From the NCBI GenBank assembly GCA_038253555.1, contig JBBSGZ010000021.1:1-37179 (forward strand): 37,179 bases of DNA, written 5' to 3'. Within the stretch, counting starts at the first letter, position 1, and every line of letters starts with the position of its first letter. Origin of the DNA: JALYUA01 sp038253555 (GTDB lineage Bacteria > Acidobacteriota > Thermoanaerobaculia > UBA5066 > Gp7-AA6). This document shows, piece by piece, positions 31,825 through 37,179 of the stretch. Under the pieces are notes generated by a model, which made no database searches, had not been told where the DNA came from, and saw only the letters and a list, made by a program, of their open reading frames with translations. The position numbers and the translations under genes were made by a program.

Positions 31825-33102
31825 ATGTCCAAGAAATGGAAGATCCTCCTGGGGGTCGCCGCGGCGGCCGTGCTGGGGATCGTTTTGATGGGTTCGATCC
31901 GCGGCCGGGACAGGAATGTCCCGAAGGTCACGACCGCCAGGGTGGACAAGGTGAACCTGGTGGCGAAGGTCACGGCAAACGGGAAGATCCAGGCGCGCCG
32001 CAAAGTCGACCTGTCCGCCCTGGTCATGGGCCAGATTGTGAATCTCGCGGTGAAGGAGGGCGACCAGGTCAGGAAGAGCCAGCTGCTTCTCCAGATCGAC
32101 AAGGCGCAGCTTGCCGCCGGCGTGGCCGGAAGGGAAGCGAGTCTCGCCGCGATGCGCAACGACCTCGAGGCCGCCCGGTCGAATTCCCAGCAGGCAAAGA
32201 GCGACTTCGAGCGCGCGCGGCAGAACTTCAGCGCGAAGATCCTCTCCGAGGCGGAGTTCCAGAGAGCCAAATCCGTGTACGACGCGTCGAAGGCGAACGT
32301 CTCCGCGGTCGAAGAACGACTTCGCGAGACCGGCGCCAACCTGGCGGCCAGCCGCGACTCGCTCTCCAAGACGACCGTCGTTGCCCCCATTGCCGGCGTC
32401 GTGACCGCTCTCCCGATCAAGGAAGGCGAGGTCACCGTCATCGGCACGATGAACAACGCGGGCACGCAGCTCCTGACCATCTCCGACATGTCTGAAGTCG
32501 AGGCCGTGATGATGGTCGACGAGACCTCGGTCCCCTCCGTTCACATCGCGCAGACCGCGAACCTGACGATCGACGCGTACCCCGGAAAGACGTTCAAGGG
32601 AACGGTGACGGAGGTCGGCTCCTCTCCGATTCAGAAGAACGATCCGGACCTGCTCTCGCTGACGGCGAACTCCGAAGCGATCAACTTCAAGGTCAAGATC
32701 CGGATCGACGATCCGCCGCCCACCATCCGGCCCGGCTTCTCGGTGACAGCGGAGATCGTGACCGGCCGGAAAGACGGAGCCGTGGCGATCCCCATTCAGG
32801 CGCTCGTCGTCCGCGACGTCCCGGTGAAGAAGGACCCGAAGGCGAAAACGCCTCCGCCTCCGGCGAGCGGCCGGCCGGCGACCGAGGAAGGCGTTTACTA
32901 CGTCAAGAACGGGAAGCTCGACTTCGCGAAGATCGAGACCGGGATCGCCGGGGAGCTCATGATCGAAGTCAAAAACGGCGTGACTCCCGGCCAGGAGATC
33001 GTCACCGGGCCGTTCAAGGTGCTGCGCCAGATCAAAGAGGGTGACAAGGTCATCATCAACAACGAGAAGCCGAAGAACGACAGCGGGCCTAAAGCTTCGT
33101 GA
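31825..33102 (+). CDS. MacA/HlyD-family periplasmic adaptor protein
   Basis: A membrane-fusion protein of 425 aa with one N-terminal helix (about residues 7-24), a biotinyl-lipoyl-like domain split around a long coiled-coil hairpin (about 90-180, rich in Ala, Arg, Glu and Gln), and beta-barrel and membrane-proximal domains. VVAPIAGVVTALPIKEGEVTV is the returning lipoyl half. A proline/lysine-rich insert lies at about 333-352. MacA-type adaptors connect an inner-membrane MacB pump to an outer-membrane channel. GAGGAG at 31813-31818 supports the ATG. The stop overlaps the first permease GTG. Confidence 0.9.
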   Translation: MSKKWKILLGVAAAAVLGIVLMGSIRGRDRNVPKVTTARVDKVNLVAKVTANGKIQARRKVDLSALVMGQIVNLAVKEGDQVRKSQLLLQIDKAQLAAGVAGREASLAAMRNDLEAARSNSQQAKSDFERARQNFSAKILSEAEFQRAKSVYDASKANVSAVEERLRETGANLAASRDSLSKTTVVAPIAGVVTALPIKEGEVTVIGTMNNAGTQLLTISDMSEVEAVMMVDETSVPSVHIAQTANLTIDAYPGKTFKGTVTEVGSSPIQKNDPDLLSLTANSEAINFKVKIRIDDPPPTIRPGFSVTAEIVTGRKDGAVAIPIQALVVRDVPVKKDPKAKTPPPPASGRPATEEGVYYVKNGKLDFAKIETGIAGELMIEVKNGVTPGQEIVTGPFKVLRQIKEGDKVIINNEKPKNDSGPKAS

Positions 33103-34313
33103 GCATCCCCGAGCTCTTCCGACTCTCCTCCTCGGCGCTGACGCGTCATAAGCTCCGCGCCTTCCTGACGCTTCTCGGGGTCATCATCGGTGTGGCGACG
33201 GTCGTCGGGGTGGTGTCGGTGATCTCTGGGCTGAACGCCTACGTGAAGGACAAGGTGATCGGGTTGAATCCCGACATCGTCATCTTCACGAAGTACGGCA
33301 TCATCACCAGCCGCGAGGAGTGGCTCATTGCCAAGAAGCGGCGCGACCTGACGCTGACGGACATGCAGATCGTCCGGAACGAGTGCCGGCTGTGCGCGGA
33401 GGTCGGGGGGCGCGGCGATCGAACGAGGCCCGTTAAGTTCGGCGACCGCAAGCTCTCGGACGTCCAGGTTCAGGGGCACACGGCGAACATGGCCAACGCG
33501 ATGACGATCGACGTCTCGACCGGACGCTATTTCACGCAGGCCGAATACGACCAGGCGTCGTCCGTTGCCGTGATCGGGTGGGACGTCCAGGACCAGCTCT
33601 TCCCGAACATGGACCCGATTGGCCGGATCATGAAAGTCCAGGGCTATCCTGTGAAGATCATCGGGACCCTCGCCAAGCAGGGCAACGTCATGGGGCAGAG
33701 CCAGGACAACGTCGTCTACATGCCGCTGACGCTCTTCAAGAAGCACATCGCGCCCTCCGAAGACATCGGCATCTTCATCAAACCGAAGAATGGCGTCGAA
33801 GGCGTCCCGGCCGCCACGGACGAGGTGCGGTCGATCATCCGGTCCCTGCGAAAGACGAAGTTCGACAAGGACGACCCCTTCGGCCTCGTGACCGCGGACA
33901 TCCTGCAGGACCTCTGGAAGAACATCTCCGCGGGCGCGTTCCTTCTCATGATCCTGATCTCCGGGATCTCGCTCGTGGTGGGCGCGATCGTGATCGCGAA
34001 CATCATGTTCGTCTCGGTGGTCGAGCGCACCAAGGAGATCGGCGTCCGCCGTGCCCTGGGGGCGCGTCGCCGCGACATCCGCTGGCAGTTTTTGCTGGAA
34101 GCGGCTCTTCTCTCCGCGGTCGGAGGGGCGATCGGCGTGATGATCGGGTCGCTGATCGCACTCGCCGTCAGCCAGGTCTTCCCGGCGCAGGTGAAGTTTT
34201 CTTTCATCCTCATCGGCATCGCCGTCGCGACCGTCACCGGGCTGCTCGCCGGCTGGATTCCGTCCGCCCAGGCGAGCAAGCTGCCGCCGGTCGAGGCGCT
34301 CCGTTACGAATGA
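33099..34313 (+). CDS. MacB/FtsX-type ABC permease 1
   Basis: A 404-aa permease without an ATPase domain. It has one N-terminal helix (about 20-43, RAFLTLLGVIIGVATVVGVVSV), a large periplasmic MacB_PCD domain (about 45-270), and three C-terminal helices (about 280-390). The intracellular coupling helix reads ERTKEIGVRRALGARRRDI, and the C-terminus is VEALRYE, both standard for MacB/LolC/FtsX-type permeases. It is more distant from the next two permeases than they are from each other. The GTG start overlaps the adaptor stop. Confidence 0.9.
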   Translation: MSIPELFRLSSSALTRHKLRAFLTLLGVIIGVATVVGVVSVISGLNAYVKDKVIGLNPDIVIFTKYGIITSREEWLIAKKRRDLTLTDMQIVRNECRLCAEVGGRGDRTRPVKFGDRKLSDVQVQGHTANMANAMTIDVSTGRYFTQAEYDQASSVAVIGWDVQDQLFPNMDPIGRIMKVQGYPVKIIGTLAKQGNVMGQSQDNVVYMPLTLFKKHIAPSEDIGIFIKPKNGVEGVPAATDEVRSIIRSLRKTKFDKDDPFGLVTADILQDLWKNISAGAFLLMILISGISLVVGAIVIANIMFVSVVERTKEIGVRRALGARRRDIRWQFLLEAALLSAVGGAIGVMIGSLIALAVSQVFPAQVKFSFILIGIAVATVTGLLAGWIPSAQASKLPPVEALRYE

Positions 34314-34321
34314 AGGCAGTG

Positions 34322-34383
34322 GTCAGTCCTCGGGTCCCGGTTCTGAAGGACTGACACATAAGAACCGACAGCCGAGAACTCAA
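34322..34383. repeat. Heptad-type inverted repeat between permease genes 1 and 2
   Basis: A perfect 9-bp stem pairs gtcagtcct (34322-34330) with aggactgac (34347-34355). A longer imperfect pairing of about 24 nt (18 matches) joins 34321-34344 with 34361-34384. Within the right half, agaaccg, acagccg, agaactc keep a 7-bp period, as in the other arrays. It fills the 72-bp gap up to the ATG at 34386, which has no Shine-Dalgarno. Confidence 0.7.
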
Positions 34384-34385
34384 CC

Positions 34386-35660
34386 ATGTCCAACGTTTTC
34401 GATCATTTCCGCCGCGGTTTCGGGGAGAACGTCCGGTTTGCGCTGCTGGCAGTCCGTACGCACAAGCTGCGCGCGGGCCTGACGGTCCTCGGCATCGTCG
34501 TCGGCGTCGCGACCGTGATCGCGATGGTGTCCATCGTCACCGGGTTCAACAACAGCATGGTCCGCAACTTCCAGAGCTTCGGAGCGACTCTCGTGCAGTT
34601 CCAGAAGTACGAGGCCCGCTTCGGCCCCGGCCGGCGCGGCGACGACGAGAAGCGGCGCAAGGACCTCACGTACGAGGACGCGCTGGCGCTCAAGGCGTCC
34701 GTGCCGGAAATGCGGGCGGTCTCTCCGGAGCGGTACCTGTGGAATACCGACGTGCACGTCCGGCACCGGGACGCGGAGACCACGACGCCCGTAGTGCTGG
34801 GCGCGACGCCGGACTACTCCATGGCGAACAACCACTTCGTCGGGTATGGACGCTTCGTGACCGAGTCCGACCTCGAGCACGGCTCCGACGTCATGATCAT
34901 CGGCGAGGACGTGCGACAGGCGCTGTTCGCGCGCGAGGACCCGCTCAACAAGTCGGTGACCTTGAACGAAACTCCCTATGTCGTCGTCGGCGTCTTCGAC
35001 ATCAAAGGCAAGATGATGGGGCGATCCAACGACAACTTCGTGCTCATCCCCTTGACCGCGTTCGATCACCAGTTTCCGTTCATCAAGACGAGCGGCGGCG
35101 ACACGATCCACATCGCGACCGTGCCGTACCGGCCCGACCAGGTGGCGCTCATCACCGAGAAGGGCCGGGCGGTGCTCCGGACGCGGCGGCACGTCCCGTT
35201 CAACAAGCCGGATGATTTCGCGATCTTTACGCCCGACAAGATGATCGAGAGCTTTCAGGGCATCACCCGGGGCATCACCTTTGCGATGATCTTCATCGCC
35301 TTCATTTCGCTGCTGATCGGCGGCGTGGGCGTCATGAACATCATGCTGGTCTCGGTCACGGAGCGGACGCGCGAGATCGGGGTCCGCAAGGCCGTCGGTG
35401 CTTTCCGGCGCGACATCGTGCTCCAGTTCCTGACGGAGGCGACGACCCTTTCTCTGATCGGCGGCGCGATCGGCGTCGTCTTCGGCATCGCGATCCCGGC
35501 CGTCGTGAAGCGGATATTTTCGGCGCTCCCGGCGGAAACGCCGGCGTGGGCCATCGTCGTCGGGCTTCTCGTTTCGCTCTCCGTGGGGATCTTTTTCGGC
35601 CTCTATCCCGCGGTGAAGGCGTCCCGGCTCGATCCCATTGAAGCCCTCAGGTACGAATAG
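34386..35660 (+). CDS. MacB/FtsX-type ABC permease 2
   Basis: A 424-aa permease with the same layout as its neighbours: first helix about 30-55 (LRAGLTVLGIVVGVATVIAMVSI), periplasmic domain about 57-290, three C-terminal helices, coupling helix ERTREIGVRKAVGAFRRDIV, and C-terminus IEALRYE. It has no nucleotide-binding domain. It is strikingly similar to permease 3 throughout, including the whole C-terminal half, so the two arose by tandem duplication. Relatives move lipids, peptides or macrolides, or transmit mechanical force; the substrate is unknown. Confidence 0.9.
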   Translation: MSNVFDHFRRGFGENVRFALLAVRTHKLRAGLTVLGIVVGVATVIAMVSIVTGFNNSMVRNFQSFGATLVQFQKYEARFGPGRRGDDEKRRKDLTYEDALALKASVPEMRAVSPERYLWNTDVHVRHRDAETTTPVVLGATPDYSMANNHFVGYGRFVTESDLEHGSDVMIIGEDVRQALFAREDPLNKSVTLNETPYVVVGVFDIKGKMMGRSNDNFVLIPLTAFDHQFPFIKTSGGDTIHIATVPYRPDQVALITEKGRAVLRTRRHVPFNKPDDFAIFTPDKMIESFQGITRGITFAMIFIAFISLLIGGVGVMNIMLVSVTERTREIGVRKAVGAFRRDIVLQFLTEATTLSLIGGAIGVVFGIAIPAVVKRIFSALPAETPAWAIVVGLLVSLSVGIFFGLYPAVKASRLDPIEALRYE

Positions 35661-35663
35661 GTC

Positions 35664-36947
35664 GTGAGCCCCGCCGGATCCCTGCGCCGCGGATTCGGCG
35701 AGAACGTGCGGTTCGCCCTTCTTGCCGTCCATGCGCACAAACTGCGGGCGGGCCTCACGATTCTCGGGATCGTCGTCGGCGTCGCGACCGTCATTGCGAT
35801 GGTCTCGATCGTGACCGGCTTCAACAACAACATGGTCCGCAACTTTCAGAGCTTCGGCGCGACTCAGGTGATGTTCCAGAAGTACGAGCCCCGCTTCGGG
35901 CCGGGCGGCCACCGGCCGGAGGGCGAGGCGCAGCGCCGTGACCTGACGCTCGAAGATGCCGCCGCGCTGCGGGCCGGCGTCCCGGAGATGCGCGCGGTTT
36001 CGCCCCAGCGGTATCTCTGGGACAACACGGATTTCCACGCGAAGTATCGCGATGCAGAGCTCCGGTCACCTCGGATCTTCGGCGTCGTGCCGGATTACCC
36101 GATCGCCACGAGCCGGTTCGTCTCGCAGGGCCGGTTCTTCACCGACACCGACATCGACCACGCCGCAGACGTCGTGATCATCGGCGATGAGATCCGCGAG
36201 CGCCTCTTTCCTCGCGAGGACCCGATGAACAAGCGGATCCAGCTCGGGCACGACAATTACGTCGTCATCGGCATCCTCGAGAAGAAGGGGAAGATGTTCG
36301 GAGAGTCCAACGACAACTTTCTCCTGATCCCGATCACCACCTTCGACCGGCGGTTCCCCTGGATCAAGGCGGGAGGGAGCCACGGCGACGCGCTGCGGAT
36401 CGCGACCATCCCGCACAGGCCCGACCAGGTACCGGCCTTGATCCAGAAGGCCACCGCGATCCTGAGGACGCGGCGGCACGTGCCGTTCAACAAGCCGGAC
36501 GATTTCGGGATCGTCACGCCGGACAAAATGATCGAAAGCTTCCAGGGGATCACCAGCGGAATTACGTTCGCGATGGTGTTTATCGCTTTCATCTCGCTTT
36601 TGATCGGCGGAGTCGGCGTTATGAACATCATGCTGGTCTCCGTGACGGAGCGAACGCGGGAGATCGGCGTCCGCAAGGCGGTGGGCGCGTTTCGGAGGGA
36701 CATCGTTCTGCAGTTCCTGACGGAAGCCACCACACTGTCGGTGCTCGGAGGCGCGATCGGGGTGGTGGTCGGGATGGCGGTTCCCGCGATCGTCAAGCGC
36801 GTTTTCGAAGCTCTGCCGGCGGAGACGCCGCTCTGGGCGATCGTGGTGGGCCTTCTCGTCTCCGTTTCGATCGGCATCTTCTTCGGCCTCTATCCGGCGG
36901 TGAAGGCCTCGCGCCTCGACCCGATCGAAGCGCTTCGATACGAATAA
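35664..36947 (+). CDS. MacB/FtsX-type ABC permease 3 (tandem duplicate of 2)
   Basis: A 427-aa permease starting at GTG 35664, three bases after the previous stop. After MSPAGSLRRGFGENVRFALLAV it matches permease 2 nearly residue for residue in the first helix, the VPFNKPDDF stretch, the coupling helix and the C-terminus. The periplasmic domain has diverged more (FHAKYRDAELRSPRIFG against the matching part of permease 2). That suggests the two form a heterodimer with different periplasmic faces. No ATPase gene follows before the window ends. Confidence 0.9.
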   Translation: MSPAGSLRRGFGENVRFALLAVHAHKLRAGLTILGIVVGVATVIAMVSIVTGFNNNMVRNFQSFGATQVMFQKYEPRFGPGGHRPEGEAQRRDLTLEDAAALRAGVPEMRAVSPQRYLWDNTDFHAKYRDAELRSPRIFGVVPDYPIATSRFVSQGRFFTDTDIDHAADVVIIGDEIRERLFPREDPMNKRIQLGHDNYVVIGILEKKGKMFGESNDNFLLIPITTFDRRFPWIKAGGSHGDALRIATIPHRPDQVPALIQKATAILRTRRHVPFNKPDDFGIVTPDKMIESFQGITSGITFAMVFIAFISLLIGGVGVMNIMLVSVTERTREIGVRKAVGAFRRDIVLQFLTEATTLSVLGGAIGVVVGMAVPAIVKRVFEALPAETPLWAIVVGLLVSVSIGIFFGLYPAVKASRLDPIEALRYE

Positions 36948-37179
36948 AACGTCGCCATCCGTCGCCACCCGCCGCCTCCGCTCACGGGGGGAGCGGCCTA
37001 CGCCGTGCGCGGCGAAGGCACCGGCGAGCGGCTCGCCTGAGGGCTCGACCGCTCGCCTGCTCCCCTTCGTTCGCTTCGGCTCCCGCCCCCACGTCGCTTC
37101 CGCTCACTGCGTTCGCTCACGCTCCCGCAGCGGGAGGCTCCTCCTTCCCTTCGGTCAGGAGACTCCTCCCGCTGCGAGC
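36948..37179. repeat. Non-coding repeat-rich tail with a large inverted repeat
   Basis: No gene is seen. A palindrome ctcccgcagcgggag is followed by a longer inverted repeat pairing 37127-37145 with 37157-37175 (16 of 19 positions) around an 11-base centre. The region before it contains several cttcggctcccg and ttcgctcacgctcccg-like motifs typical of dispersed GC-rich repeats. It may end the permease transcript. The inverted repeat reaches almost to the window edge and may continue. Confidence 0.6.

Noticed and set aside
34380..36038. 552-aa minus-strand frame over the permeases
   Set aside because: Histidine/Asp/Arg-rich antisense shadow of the two permease genes.

Overview
The window is GC-rich chromosomal DNA from a Gram-negative bacterium. 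The evidence for that is a meso-diaminopimelate-type MurE, a probable outer-membrane barrel protein, periplasmic M16 peptidases and MacA/MacB-type export genes. Frequent GTG starts, a PASTA domain on the division transpeptidase and the general gene style suggest Acidobacteriota or a neighbouring phylum. That placement is an inference from gene style, not from a marker tree.

Region 1 (2-15233, + strand) is a division and cell wall (dcw) cluster: rsmH (3' part), ftsL-like, ftsI, murE, murF, mraY, murD, ftsW, murG, murC, ftsQ, ftsA, ftsZ. Most junctions overlap or touch, so the genes look translationally coupled. murB and ddl, often found between murC and ftsQ, are absent. Three of the four real gaps (murF/mraY, ftsW/murG, ftsQ/ftsA) are filled by arrays of degenerate 7-bp repeats.

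Region 2 (15241-20236, mostly - strand) holds a block of terminator-like palindromic repeats after ftsZ. A leftward gene set follows: pyruvate kinase, a zinc-binding M16 peptidase, its non-catalytic M16 partner, and a small membrane protein. A NUDIX hydrolase (20415-20960) faces the other way across another heptad-repeat pair.

Region 3 (21057-27449) looks like a tRNA-bounded insertion. It begins with an intact tRNA-Glu(CTC). It ends with a 31-bp exact copy of that tRNA's 3' end, next to a displaced piece of its anticodon arm. Inside are an outer-membrane-like protein, a frameshifted DinB-family gene followed by a half attC-like motif, a KdpE-like response regulator, a KdpD-like kinase split by a frameshift, a divergent KimA/APC-type probable potassium transporter and a small membrane protein. 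Three direct repeats at an exact 11-bp period lie in front of the transporter and are a candidate operator for the response regulator. No integrase is visible.

Region 4 (27644-31738) has two unrecognised coupled small genes, an ABC-2 exporter pair (permease plus ATPase, - strand), tRNA-Ser(CGA), tadA and tRNA-Arg(ACG). TadA's expected substrate tRNA is therefore encoded right beside it.

Region 5 (31825-36947) is a MacA-like adaptor followed by three MacB/FtsX-type permeases, the last two being a tandem duplication. No cognate ATPase lies inside the window. The final 230 bases are non-coding and rich in inverted repeats.

The most unusual theme is the family of inverted, internally 7-bp-periodic arrays. 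They have different core sequences at each locus but the same architecture, and they recur at gene junctions throughout the window.
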